DNA from: CAZCAC01 sp964496575
GTDB lineage: Bacteria; Planctomycetota; UBA1135; GCA-002686595
Length of the DNA: 64,000 nt
Assembly (NCBI GenBank): GCA_964496575.1
Contig: CAZCAC010000027.1
Coordinates: 17,131-81,130 of the forward strand
Reading direction: 5' to 3'
Shown: piece by piece, positions 7,077 through 16,276 of the stretch
Layout of the letters: every line of letters begins with the position of its first letter
Position numbering within the stretch: the first letter of the stretch is position 1
Made by a program: the position numbers and the translations under genes
Notes under the pieces: model-generated
Told to the model about the DNA's origin: nothing
Database searches by the model: none
What the model saw: the letters and a program-made list of their open reading frames with translations, nothing else

Positions 7077-9233
7077 GTGAATACGATCCGACGCCTCTCG
7101 CTGGGCACGCTGATGATCTGCGCGGTCTTCGATCCGCTGGCCACGGCGCAGCTCACCTTCTGCTGCTCCGCCGACAACGATCTCTACCGCGTGACGCGGG
7201 ACGCCGGCATTCCCTGCGTACGCCACGACACACCCGGTGAGGCCGTGCGCGCGGCGCCGCGGGACTCGGGGGTGCTCCTGCTCGCCGCCGGCTATCCGCA
7301 AGAGCCCACGCAGGTCGACGAGACCCTCTTCGACGAGGCGCGTGGCAAGGGGCTGCGCCTGTTCGTCGAGTACCCCTCCGCCCTGCCGGGTTTGCGGCTC
7401 GATGCCCCGCGGCGGGCCGGGGTCGAGCGCTGTGTGGCCGTCTCCGATTTCTTCGGCGAGTCGCTCCGGCCGAACGCCATCCTCGCCGTGAACGGCCTGC
7501 ACTTCCTTCCCGTCGAGGCGGACACCGCTCACCTCGTGGCCGCGCGAGTCGCCGGCTACGACGAGGCGGTGTACGGGCTGCCGGCGGAGCGCTGGCCGAT
7601 CCTCTTCGAGGCGGAGGGCGGTGATCGGCTGGTGGCGACCACGAAGCTCAGCGGCTTCATCCGCGGCCGGTACGCGCCCGAAGCGTCGTGGCGGGCGGTG
7701 ATCGCCGGCGTGCTGGGCTGGCTTCGCCCGGGCGAGGTGACTCCGGCATTGTCGTGGAGGCCGGTCGTCGGTCCGAGCTACGGCCGTGACGAGGAACTTC
7801 CCGACGACTTCGAGGAACGCGCCCTGCGCCGGGGTATCGGGTGGTTTCGCGCCAGCAAGCTGCTCGTGCACCCCTCGCGGCTCGAGGAGATCGACGAAGC
7901 GCTGCGCACCGGCGGCGGCCGCGCGCCCACGCCACCACCCGACGCGCCGGTCGGCGACGGTTCGCTCGGCATCCTCGAAGCCCCGGTCTCGATCATCCAG
8001 AGCGACGGCAGCCAGCTGCAGAGCGTCGCCCGGCGAGGCGACTGTACCGGAGAGTCGGCGATGGCGATCGCCTTCGGCGGTGTGCTGTTCGACGACCGGC
8101 AGCTGACCAGCATCGCTCGCAACCTGCTCGACTACTGGTACTCCACCTCCGACGCCACCAGGAAGGAGCGCGGCGATCCCGAGCACCCGGCCTACGGCTT
8201 GATCGCCTGGGGGATCAGCACGCCCGCCTGGTACGTGGCGAACTACGGCGACGACAACGCGCGCTTGATCCTCGGCACGATGGCCGCGGCGGCACTGCTG
8301 GAGGAGGATCGCTGGGACCGGCCGGTGATGCGTTGCCTGCTGGCCAACCTGCGCACCACCGGGCAGCTCGGCTTCCGCGGGGGGAGGATCGACGTGCCCG
8401 CGCTCGCGCAGAATGGCTGGGAGCACTACTTCTCGCACTCGAACGTCAACAAGTGGCCGCACTACGAGGCGTACCTCTGGGCCTGCTTTCTCTGGGCGTA
8501 CCGCGAGACGGGGGACGAGTTGTTCCTCGAGCGCGCGGAGAGCGCGTTGCGCCTCACCATGGAGTCCTATCCCGACGACTGGCGCTGGACCAACGGCCTG
8601 GCCCAGGAGCGCGCCCGGATCCTCTTGCCGCTCGCCTGGCTGGTACGCGTCGCGGACACGACCGAGCATCGCGAGTGGCTGCGGCAGGCGGTCGACGGGT
8701 TGCTGAGCCTCCAGGACGAGTGTGGAGCGATCCGGGAGGAGTTCGGGGCGCCCGGCCTCGGCGCGTACCCGCCGCCCGCCTCGAACGAGGCGTACGGCGG
8801 CAACGAAGCGTCCTTGATCCAGCAGAACGGCGATCCGGTGGCGGACCTGCTCTACACCACGAACTTCGCCTTCCTCGCTCTGCACGAGGCGGCCGCGACG
8901 GGGGACGAGCGCGCGCGGGCCGGCGGGGATCGGCTCGCCGAGTTCCTCTGCCGGATCCAGATCCGCAGCGAGGCCCAGCCTTCACTCGACGGCGGCTGGT
9001 TCCGCGCCTTCGACTTCGGGCGCTGGGAGGCCTGGGGCTCCAACGCCGACGCGGGGTGGGGGGCCTGGGCGATCGAGTCGGGGTGGACGCAGGGCTGGAT
9101 CACCTCGGTGCTCGCCATGCGCCGGATGGGAACCTCGTTCTGGGATCTGACCGCGGCGAGCGAGATCGAGCGCTTTCACGCCGCGGAGCGGGAGACTCTG
9201 CTGCCGGCGGAAGTGCTCGAGCGCCATCGCTGA
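7077..9233 (+). CDS. Exported two-domain protein with helical-barrel (glycosidase-like) C-terminus
   Basis: The 718-residue protein starts at GTG 7077 with a signal peptide (about residues 1-25). Residues 25-230 look like an alpha/beta domain resembling the Rossmann-like fold of ThuA/glutamine-amidotransferase proteins. Residues 290-700 are rich in aromatic helices with repeated Gly/Trp/Tyr patterns (for example His-Tyr-Glu-Ala-Tyr-Leu-Trp and Trp-Thr-Asn-Gly-Leu-Ala-Gln-Glu), as in (alpha/alpha)6-barrel glycoside hydrolases and lyases. I cannot place it in a numbered GH family. It sits nine bases after the aminotransferase and ends opposite the convergent kinase gene, with a strong hairpin between them. 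A periplasmic carbohydrate-active role is inference. Confidence 0.7.
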   Translation: MNTIRRLSLGTLMICAVFDPLATAQLTFCCSADNDLYRVTRDAGIPCVRHDTPGEAVRAAPRDSGVLLLAAGYPQEPTQVDETLFDEARGKGLRLFVEYPSALPGLRLDAPRRAGVERCVAVSDFFGESLRPNAILAVNGLHFLPVEADTAHLVAARVAGYDEAVYGLPAERWPILFEAEGGDRLVATTKLSGFIRGRYAPEASWRAVIAGVLGWLRPGEVTPALSWRPVVGPSYGRDEELPDDFEERALRRGIGWFRASKLLVHPSRLEEIDEALRTGGGRAPTPPPDAPVGDGSLGILEAPVSIIQSDGSQLQSVARRGDCTGESAMAIAFGGVLFDDRQLTSIARNLLDYWYSTSDATRKERGDPEHPAYGLIAWGISTPAWYVANYGDDNARLILGTMAAAALLEEDRWDRPVMRCLLANLRTTGQLGFRGGRIDVPALAQNGWEHYFSHSNVNKWPHYEAYLWACFLWAYRETGDELFLERAESALRLTMESYPDDWRWTNGLAQERARILLPLAWLVRVADTTEHREWLRQAVDGLLSLQDECGAIREEFGAPGLGAYPPPASNEAYGGNEASLIQQNGDPVADLLYTTNFAFLALHEAAATGDERARAGGDRLAEFLCRIQIRSEAQPSLDGGWFRAFDFGRWEAWGSNADAGWGAWAIESGWTQGWITSVLAMRRMGTSFWDLTAASEIERFHAAERETLLPAEVLERHR

Positions 9234-9311
9234 CGATCCTAGGTTCGACCCGGGTCAGCTGACCACCGTTCCTGACAGCCGGGTCGCCGGTGACCGCTCC
9301 TCGACTCTCGG

Positions 9312-9359
9312 CGGGGAGCCGTCGAGAACCACCGATTCTCGGAATACGCCGGCTCCCCG
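9312..9359. terminator. Compound hairpin between convergent genes
   Basis: Arms CGGGGAGCCG (9312-9321) and CGGCTCCCCG (9350-9359) pair perfectly over ten bases. A second short stem CGAGAA/TTCTCG lies in the loop. It lies in the 151-base gap between the hydrolase-like gene (+) and the kinase gene (-), where a two-way terminator is expected. No U-tract is present. Confidence 0.5.
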
Positions 9360-9384
9360 GCGCCGCCCGCCCCCATTTCAGGTT

Positions 9385-12244
9385 CTACTCGCCGAAGGCG
9401 TAACCGGATGGCGGCGAGGGTGGACGAATCGGTCTGCCCTTCGAGGACCGGGCGGCGAGGATGACTGCGATGACGATCATCAGGGCGCCTGCCCCGAGGA
9501 AGTGGGGCGGCATCCCGCTCGAGCCGACGGCCTGGGGAGGGAAGGCCTCGAGAATCGCGTTGGTGGCGAAGTACACGGTCGTGGCGAGGAGACCGTAGCG
9601 AAGGAGCACGACGAGGCTCAGGGTCGAGAAGCAACATCCCCAGAGCACCAGGGGAAGGGAGGTGGCGTCGATCGAGGTGATTGTGGCCGCGACGAGGCCG
9701 GCCACGAGAATCGCGGGCCACTTGCGGCGAAGGAGAATCCGGGCGAGCACCAGAGCGACCAGGTACTCGAAGCCGAGCAGGAGAGCTCCGGGGAGCGCAC
9801 CGAGAACCTCGGACAGGAAGACCGGGAGATCGACCTCGGTGAGCAGGGGGCTCGCCAGATCCGTGACCGGTCGCCCGAGACCCGAGGTCTGGAGGACGCT
9901 CTGACCCAGGGCGGCCAGGAGGCCCAGCGTGATCCCGAGGAGCGCGTGGCTCTGAGCGAGGGGATCACTCCACTTCCCACGAAGTACGCGACTCCAGCTG
10001 ACGAGCACCCTCGGCCAGTGCCGGCGGGAGAACGGCTCCAGCGCCAGGTGGAACGCGACGATCGCCAGCATTCCTCCGAGGCCGGCCAGGAGACCCACCA
10101 GGGTGAACAGGAGGCGGAGCGTGGTCGTGGCGGGGTAGTCGGCGACGAGCAGCCACGATCCGGAGATGCACACGAACGTGAACGCGGCCAGTCGGGAGAC
10201 CCCCGCCAGATCTCCACGGCCGGTGCGGAAGTGGCGGACCGCGACGGGGATGATCAGGGCCAGGATGCCCGCGACGAGGAAGAAGTTGATGAGCCCCGAC
10301 CGGGGCGCGTCTCGCGCGACGACCTCGGCTCGTCGCAGGACCTCGAAGGAGAGGAGTCGTGGTCCGGCGGCGAGAGCGTGGAGCTCCTCCTCCTCGCCGG
10401 GGGAGGGCGGGCTCCCGGCGGTCCAGACGTACGACCGGAGGTCCGCGCGCACCCCCGAGGTCGGCGCGAATCCGACCGACGAAGATCCGCCGCCGGCGTT
10501 CTCGGTGTACTCCGCTCTGGTCCGTCCCGCCAGCCGGAAGATCAGGTCCCAGTCCGGTTGGCTCGCCGGTGAAGGCGAGGGCCCATCCCGAGGCGTCCAT
10601 TCGGCCCCGCCGGCGAAGAACGCGAGCAACTCGCCGTCACTCCCGAGCAGGACCGACGTGATGTCCGGCCGCGCGAGCGGAGGGTCCAGGTAGCGGACGC
10701 GACCTCTTCCGAGGAGCAGGGTCAGCCAGTGCTCGGGGGCCAGGGGCGTCGCGCTCTCGCGGTACCAGCACGGGTAGCGGCCGTCACTTCCCCTCGAGGC
10801 GGCCGGGATCCAGGGCGCTCCGGGCAGGGCCTGGTCCACGTCGAAAGGAGCGCCGTACCGGTGGCCGTCGACGCGGGGCCTCCACCCGATGGCGCGGATC
10901 ACCGCCCGGGCCTCCTGCGCGATTCGCTCCGGGGTCGGTGAGGAGGCCTCGGTGGTAGTCGGAGCGAGCCGGCCGGCGAAGAGCATGCCGGCCAGGAGGA
11001 GTACGACCACCCCGACGGCGAACCACGCCTGGCGGCGCGAGAGAAGTCCGTGAGCGTCGGCCCGAGCGATCATCCTCGAACTGGGCTCCTCGCCGAGCGC
11101 GAACACCGCGTCGATCGGATCGGGCAGCCGGAGCATCTCCTCGACTCGCGCGGCCGAAGCGGGCCGCTGCTCGGGATCGACCGACAGACAGCGCAGGGTG
11201 AGCCTCTCCAGGATGGGGTCGACCTCGGGATCGAACAGGCTCGGCCGGGGAGGCGGATCTCCCCCCGCGGCCCGGACCACGACCTGCCCGGCCGACTGAT
11301 AGCACCTGCGCCCGGTCATCGCCTCGTAGAGCAGCAGGCCGAAGGCGTGGATGTCGCTTCGCTCCGATGGAGCCGAGCCGTCGAGCAGCTCCGGGGCCAT
11401 GTAGCAGCCGGTTCCCGAGCGGTGATCCGCGTCGCCCATGTCCACGATGGGGACGGCCAGGCCGAAGTCCGAGATGCGTGCGTCGCCCTCGAGATCGAAG
11501 AGCACGTTGGCCGGCTTGAGGTCGCGGTGCAACAGCCCGCTGGCGTGGATCGCGGCGAGGGCCGAGGCGAGATCCAGGGCCAGCCTGCGGAGCTCCGCCC
11601 GGTCCAGCGGGCCCCCCCAGGCGGAGCCGGTCCCGGAGGTCACCGCCCGGGACGTACTCCATGGAAAGGAAGACCTCTTCCCCGATGCGGCCAGCGTCGT
11701 GGATCCGGCACACGCCGCGGTGCAGCACGCGTCGCGCCGCGCTGGCCTCGGCGAGAAGTCGCCTGATCCCCGTGCTGCCGTGGGCCCTGAAGTCTCGACG
11801 GCGGATCCGCTTGAGAGCGACCACCTCGCCGAGCACCTCGTCATGAGCACTCCACACCTCGCCCATCCCCCCGACGCCGAGGCGCTTCAACATGCGATAA
11901 CGATCGGCAAAGAGCTCGCCCTCGGCAAAGCGTTCCTCCAGCGTGGGGCCTTCCCCCAGGCCCTCGTGGAGCGCGCGTCCGACCTCGGAGAGAACCTCGC
12001 TCTGGATACGACTGCGCAGGTCCGGTTCGTCACCGCCCGCAACGTCGACCTGGAGCAGGGGAAGGAGGTGGTCCGTCTCGGTCTCGAAGCACTCCAGCAG
12101 GGACTCGACTTCCCGCCGCACTCTCTCGTCGCCGGCGCAGAGCGACTCGAGCCTCGGCTGACGCTCTTCACGGGGCAGGTGCGCGAGCTCCAGGCAGATC
12201 TCCTTGGCCCGGCGGTACACCTCGGGATCGGGGACACCGGTCAA
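9385..12244 (-). CDS. Membrane Ser/Thr protein kinase, interrupted by a one-base frameshift
   Basis: The kinase N-lobe (Leu-Gly-Val-Gly-Gly-Met-Gly-Glu-Val-Trp, Val-Ala-Leu-Lys) and the C-lobe (His-Arg-Asp-Leu-Lys-Pro-Ala-Asn, Asp-Phe-Gly-Leu-Ala, Met-Ala-Pro-Glu) lie in different frames. They join at a run of seven G on the coding strand (near 11611-11617). Removing one G gives about 952 continuous residues. After the kinase come one transmembrane helix, a periplasmic-looking region, then seven or more hydrophobic helices to the C-terminus. The N-terminal 90 residues resemble the extension usual in planctomycetal kinases. A TTG start at 12244, with GGAG seven bases upstream and overlapping the end of the ECF sigma gene, is the best candidate. 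The shift may be a sequencing error in the homopolymer or a real mutation. Confidence 0.8.
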
Positions 12245-12246
12245 GA

Positions 12247-12843
12247 TCAGGCTCCCCCGCGATCGTCGCCCCTGACCAGCTCGCGTCGCAGCCAGGCCTT
12301 GGCCACGGTCCACTCGGCCTCGATCGTCCGCGTCGAAACGCCGAGGCAGCTCGCCACCTCCGGGACGGTCAGTCCCGAGAAGAAGCGCAACTCGATGATG
12401 CGTGCCTGCCGTTCGTCGAGCGCGGCGAGACGGTCGAGGGCCGCGTCGATATCCAGTATGTCGCCGATGGGGGGAGTGGGAGCCGCCTGATCCGGGTCGA
12501 GCTGCGTCCATCGAACGCCCACGCCGCGCTTGACGCGTCCCTTGGACCGGGCGTAGTCCACGAGGATCCGACGCATCACGGTCGCGCCGACGGCGAAGAA
12601 CTGCTCGCGGTTCTGCCAATCGACGCTCTTTCCCCGGGAGAGCTTCAACCAGGCCTCGTGCACGAGCGCCGTGGGCTGCAGCGTGTGGCTCCCGCGCTCG
12701 CCCCGGAAGAGGTGCGTGGCGACTTCCATCAAGCGCTGATACACGAGGTGGAAGAGCAGCCCTTCCCGCTCGTCTCCCCGACCCAGGTGCGCGAGGAGCT
12801 CGGTGATGCCGGGGGAGTCGGGTGATTCGTCCTGGCTGGACAT
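12247..12843 (-). CDS. ECF-type RNA polymerase sigma factor
   Basis: The 198-residue protein has sigma region 2 (Leu-Val-His-Glu-Ala-Trp-Leu-Lys-Leu near residues 60-70, then a Met-Arg-Arg-Ile-Leu-Val-Asp-Tyr-Ala-Arg helix) and region 4 (Ile-Glu-Leu-Arg-Phe-Phe-Ser-Gly-Leu-Thr-Val-Pro-Glu-Val-Ala, then Leu-Gly-Val-Ser-Thr-Arg-Thr-Ile). This pattern is that of the TIGR02999-type ECF sigma factors that pair with Ser/Thr kinases in Planctomycetes and Acidobacteria. The frame is open further upstream, but ATG 12843 begins the conserved part. The kinase start overlaps its end, so translational coupling and phosphorylation-linked control of the sigma are likely by analogy. Confidence 0.92.
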   Translation of the reverse strand: MSSQDESPDSPGITELLAHLGRGDEREGLLFHLVYQRLMEVATHLFRGERGSHTLQPTALVHEAWLKLSRGKSVDWQNREQFFAVGATVMRRILVDYARSKGRVKRGVGVRWTQLDPDQAAPTPPIGDILDIDAALDRLAALDERQARIIELRFFSGLTVPEVASCLGVSTRTIEAEWTVAKAWLRRELVRGDDRGGA

Positions 12844-13076
12844 GAGCGGTGCAGAGGAGCTCGCCGGGAAGCGCGTGAGCCCACGAGTCCCCATCATGAC
12901 GCGGCCGGCCGACGGCGCCAAGGGCGGCACCAGAGCGGGCGGAGCCGGAGCACTGCCCCGGCCGAGGGGCGATCTGGTCTCCAGCACCTCGCTGGACCGC
13001 ATCATCCCCTCGGCCATTCGGCCGCCAACGCAATCGCCTCCGGCAGTTCCCGGGCGGAGGAAGCGCGCCGCCCGCA

Positions 13077-13829
13077 TCAGAAGCCCCAGCCGAGGGTGAG
13101 GCCGATGCTTTTCACTTCACCCAGCAGGGCTCGCAGTTTCAGGCTCGCGTCGCACGAAGGGGGACTGTAGTCGAGGCCGACGTAGGCGCTCGTGTACTCG
13201 CCCTTGACGTCCTCGTCACTCCAGTCGTGGTCGGTCTCCCCGGCGAAGTCGATCGAGCCGCGGAGGCTTTGGTTGACGACGCCGAACGAAGGCTCGAAGG
13301 AGCTGCCCAGGTCGAGGCCGAGACCCAGCTCCGAGACGACTCCCAGGTAGGCGAACTCGGCCTGCTGACCGTCGACGGTGACGTCCACGGCGCCGGTGAT
13401 GGAGCCGGCGAGGCGGTACTTCAGCTTCAGCCCGACTCCTGCCGGACCCCAGGGGAGGGTGTAGATCCTCGGCTCGCCCTCGAGGCCGAAGGTGAAACCC
13501 TCGGCGCGGGAATCGCCGACGAACTCCTCCACGAAGGCGCCCACCGTTCCGCGGATCAAGTCGGTGCCGAAGCTGGCGCGGAGCTCCAGCCGGTCGCGCC
13601 GTTCGTCCTTCAGGACCGAGCTGGTGAATCCGGGATCCTCGAGCTCGAGCTCGTCGTACTCGGCGGATTCCGAGACCAGCTCCAGCCCCCAGATGGGGCC
13701 GGTCTTCTCATCCGCTTCCTCGACCAGGGCGGGCCGAGGTTCTTCATCACCGGTGTCCGCGACGCCGGGCGGGATGCCGGTGCAAGACGTGAGAGGGAGG
13801 ACGATCCAGGTGAGGTGAGGGAGTTCCAT
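13077..13829 (-). CDS. Predicted lipoprotein with beta-rich, barrel-like sequence
   Basis: The 250-residue protein has a short signal ending in Leu-Thr-Ser-Cys, a fair lipobox with the acylated Cys near residue 16. After an acidic linker the remainder alternates polar and hydrophobic residues in strands, ends in a terminal Trp-Gly-Phe, and looks like an outer-membrane beta-barrel or beta-sandwich. I recognise no family. ATG 13829 is chosen because everything upstream in the frame is low-complexity Ser/Asp and Arg-rich sequence, antisense to the ABC fragment. It lies 233 bases upstream of the ECF sigma gene on the same strand and may share regulation with it. Confidence 0.65.
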   Translation of the reverse strand: MELPHLTWIVLPLTSCTGIPPGVADTGDEEPRPALVEEADEKTGPIWGLELVSESAEYDELELEDPGFTSSVLKDERRDRLELRASFGTDLIRGTVGAFVEEFVGDSRAEGFTFGLEGEPRIYTLPWGPAGVGLKLKYRLAGSITGAVDVTVDGQQAEFAYLGVVSELGLGLDLGSSFEPSFGVVNQSLRGSIDFAGETDHDWSDEDVKGEYTSAYVGLDYSPPSCDASLKLRALLGEVKSIGLTLGWGF

Positions 13830-14274
13830 GAGAGTGTTGGCCGTGGTTCCAGGAAGGGTCGATCTCGGTCGAATCACCCGGAGATGCGACACTCCCCCGG
13901 AGGGCCCGCAGGACTTTCCGGGGAGGAATTCGGGCGGGGTGCGGCGTCGCTCCTCCTCCCCGCCGGCCGCGACGAGGCGGGCGGCGGGCCGGGGTGGCTC
14001 GGGCAAGACGACGTTGATCCACCTGATCATGGACTTCCCGTCGCTCTCCGGAGGAGAGATCAGGGTCTTCGGTGCTTCTTGCTCGGAGTCGGAGTCGGAG
14101 TCGGAGTCGGAGTCGGAGAAGGAGATCAAGAACCGGATCGGCTTCGTCGGTGAAGAGCAGCACTACCTCCCCGGTCGCGCGGTGGCCTGGACCGACCGCT
14201 TCGTCTCTCGGTTCTTCACCCGCTGGGATGGAAGCACCTTCTCGCGCCTGCTCGGGGAATTCGGGATCGACTGA
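13828..14274 (+). pseudogene. ABC transporter ATPase fragment with a Ser-Glu tandem repeat
   Basis: The frame contains a Walker A (Gly-x-Gly-Gly-Ser-Gly-Lys-Thr-Thr, about base 13993 on) and Gly-Gly-Glu-Ile-Arg-Val-Phe-Gly. Further on it has the Arg-Ile-Gly-Phe-Val-Gly-Glu-Glu-Gln-His Q-loop region and a helical stretch as in YtrB/EcsA-type ATPases, then stops at TGA 14272. The ABC signature, Walker B and switch His are missing, and the first 50 or so residues do not look like an ABC N-terminus. A (TCGGAG)6 repeat at 14083-14118 replaces the loop between the two halves with Ser-Glu pairs. This is most likely a decaying remnant, though the frame is intact. Confidence 0.7.
14083..14118 (+). repeat. 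(TCGGAG)6 hexanucleotide tandem repeat
   Basis: Six perfect head-to-tail TCGGAG units lie inside the ABC ATPase remnant and encode alternating Ser-Glu. Copy-number change would keep the frame. Such repeats arise by slippage. Confidence 0.95.
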
Positions 14275-14284
14275 CGACCCTCGT

Positions 14285-15115
14285 TCAGATCAAGGCCAGG
14301 CTGACCGCCATCACCAGCATCCCTATCACGACGCCACTGATCGCCAGGTGCCCCTTGCCGTACTCCCGCGCGGTCGGGAGGAGCTCGTCGAAGGAGATGA
14401 ACACCATGATCCCGGCCACCGCCGCGAGCATTCCACCGACCGCGAAGTCGTCGATCCAGGGCATCAGCACGAGGTAGACCGCGGCGGCTCCGAGCGGCTC
14501 CGCCAGGCCGGAGGCGAAGGAGTAGGCGAACGCCTTCTTGCGACTCCGGGTGGCGAAGAGGACCAGTACCGCCACCGAGATCCCCTCGGGGATGTTGTGG
14601 ATCGCGACGGCGACGGCGACGGAGATACCGAGTGAGGTGTCGGAGAGGGCGCTGACCAGCGTCGCCATTCCCTCGGGGACGTTGTGGATGGCGATCGCGA
14701 TCGCTGTGAGCAGGCCGACGCGAGCGAGGGACTTCGCCTGTGTCGCGGTCACTTCCGTCGGATGAGAGGCCGCCTGGGCACGCTCGAGCTCCGCCGCCGG
14801 AACGACCTCGTGCGGGTTCTCCGGGTTCGGGACCAGGGCGTCGATCAGCGCCGAGAGCCCGATCCCGCCGAAGAAGAAGCCGTAGGCGATCCACTCGCCC
14901 GCCTTGCCGTCCATCGCTTCGACGAGGATCTCGCGCGACTGCGGCAAGAGCTCGGCGAGCGAGATGAAGACCATCACTCCGCCGGAGAAGCCGAGGCCGA
15001 AGGAGAGCAGGCGCAAGGTCGGCTTGCGCGCGACGAGAACGATCAGGCTCCCGAAGCCCGTGGACAGCCCGGCGAAGAGCGTGAGGGCGAAGGCGGTCTG
15101 GATGCTGGAGTCCAT
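14285..15115 (-). CDS. zupT: ZIP-family divalent metal transporter (ZupT-like)
   Basis: The 276-residue membrane protein has eight predicted helices and the two ZIP metal-path motifs, His-Asn-Val-Pro-Glu-Gly-Met-Ala in helix 4 and His-Asn-Ile-Pro-Glu-Gly in helix 5, in the GufA/ZupT subgroup arrangement. It should take up Zn2+ and possibly Fe2+ or Mn2+ across the inner membrane. A cytoplasmic loop of about 45 residues separates helices 3 and 4. It starts at ATG 15115, 19 bases after the CBM9-like gene on the same strand, and ends ten bases from the ABC remnant. No metal-responsive regulator is adjacent. Family confidence is high; the exact metal is unknown. Confidence 0.88.
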   Translation of the reverse strand: MDSSIQTAFALTLFAGLSTGFGSLIVLVARKPTLRLLSFGLGFSGGVMVFISLAELLPQSREILVEAMDGKAGEWIAYGFFFGGIGLSALIDALVPNPENPHEVVPAAELERAQAASHPTEVTATQAKSLARVGLLTAIAIAIHNVPEGMATLVSALSDTSLGISVAVAVAIHNIPEGISVAVLVLFATRSRKKAFAYSFASGLAEPLGAAAVYLVLMPWIDDFAVGGMLAAVAGIMVFISFDELLPTAREYGKGHLAISGVVIGMLVMAVSLALI

Positions 15116-15134
15116 CGATCGAGGGGGCGCCAGT

Positions 15135-16184
15135 CTATGCGCTATGCTCCGGCGACTCCTCTCCTTCCTGCCACAGCCGGGAATCCTGGCGCGTACACCA
15201 GTGCTGGACGCGACCGTCGGTGAGCCGCGCCGAGGCGCGGGCTCGCCAGCCCTCGGGCGTGCGCTCGACGATGACGTCGCCGACCAGGCCCCGCGTGCCG
15301 CCTGGATCGATCCCCAGCGTCGCGAGGTCGTCCGCCGGGAGGTTCTGTGTGCGCTGGGCGTCGTAGATGTCCATCAGCAGCATCTTCACGGACCAGGCCC
15401 CGTCGGGAGGCACGGCGACCGAGCCGGCCGGTGCCGTCGAGAAGATCACGCGTCCCCAGGTCCAGGGCCGATGCATGTCGACCGCCGGCTGAGGAGTCCA
15501 GAGCCAGTTGTCCTCGTCGCGGTGAGGGACCTTCCGGTAGGTGCCGTCGATGATGTCGTAGAGCCACTCGACCCGGGAGAAGCTGACCCGCCACTCGTCG
15601 CCGTCGTCGGGCGGTGTGCTGCGCGCATCGCCGGCGTAGGCCGCGAGCTCCGCGAAGGGAAAAGCGATCTCCACGCACCAGCGCCGATCCGTATCGCTCG
15701 GGTCGTTCAGGGTGCCGTCGATCCAGACCGCGCTCCTCAACCCCTCGAGGTTGGTTCCCAGGCGCGCGGGACCGCCGGCCCGGTACGGCCGCGGCAGGCT
15801 GAGCTCCCAGATCGTATTCAGCGCGTTCACCTCGAATTCGTAGTAGTCGAGGTTGTCGCCGTCGGGATCGATGAAGACCTCGAAGTCGTTGTCGTGGAAG
15901 AGGATCGAGTTCTTCTCGGTCAACGAGGCGCTCACCTGCGGCTCCTCCAGCTCCGCCGCGACGTAGAAGAACTCGTCGTCCCACAGCATCTTGGCCCGGG
16001 TACGGAAGCGGGGCCGTGGCCCTCGATCTCCGAGGATGTCGACGAAGTCCTCGGTCCAGGCCGCCGCCTCCCAGACCGCCTTGTCGATCCGGCCGTCGAT
16101 CTCGAAGTGCTCGGGAGCCCGATGGCAGACGTAGCCTCGCGCCTCCTTCATCGCTCGATTCGGAATCTGTCCGTCGCCCAGCAT
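15135..16184 (-). CDS. CBM9-like (carbohydrate-binding family 9-type) protein
   Basis: The 349-residue protein resembles the CBM9/cytochrome c-derived sugar-binding beta-sandwich. It has Phe-Glu-Ile-Asp-Gly, a Trp-Asp-Asp-Glu-Phe-Phe-Tyr-Val-Ala-Ala strand, then His-Asp-Asn-Asp-Phe-Glu-Val-Phe-Ile-Asp-Pro-Asp-Gly-Asp and Glu-Phe-Glu-Val-Asn-Ala. These are usual in planctomycetal and Bacteroidetes standalone CBM9-type proteins. No signal peptide is seen from ATG 16184, which has GGAGG six to seven bases upstream; an in-frame start at 16229 would add 15 residues without making a signal. It is divergent from the VAT-1-like gene and upstream of the ZIP transporter. Function is unknown; sugar binding is from family. 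Confidence 0.75.
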   Translation of the reverse strand: MLGDGQIPNRAMKEARGYVCHRAPEHFEIDGRIDKAVWEAAAWTEDFVDILGDRGPRPRFRTRAKMLWDDEFFYVAAELEEPQVSASLTEKNSILFHDNDFEVFIDPDGDNLDYYEFEVNALNTIWELSLPRPYRAGGPARLGTNLEGLRSAVWIDGTLNDPSDTDRRWCVEIAFPFAELAAYAGDARSTPPDDGDEWRVSFSRVEWLYDIIDGTYRKVPHRDEDNWLWTPQPAVDMHRPWTWGRVIFSTAPAGSVAVPPDGAWSVKMLLMDIYDAQRTQNLPADDLATLGIDPGGTRGLVGDVIVERTPEGWRARASARLTDGRVQHWCTRQDSRLWQEGEESPEHSA

Positions 16185-16276
16185 GTTCACCTCCAGGAGG
16201 TTGATACGCCTCGGACTCCTTGACGGCAACGAGAAAACGAAGCGCTCGCGTCACCCATTGGACTACCATCGGGGCG

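Noticed and set aside
5775..8885. 1036-residue open frame on the minus strand
   Set aside because: It lies antisense to the aminotransferase and hydrolase-like genes, is Arg/Gly/Asp/Val-rich with no recognisable domain, and is the usual mirror of codon bias in high-GC DNA.
13830..14129. Ser/Asp-repeat N-terminal extension of the lipoprotein frame
   Set aside because: The repeat is the antisense reading of the (TCGGAG)6 tract in the ABC remnant. The lipobox-bearing start at 13829 is better.
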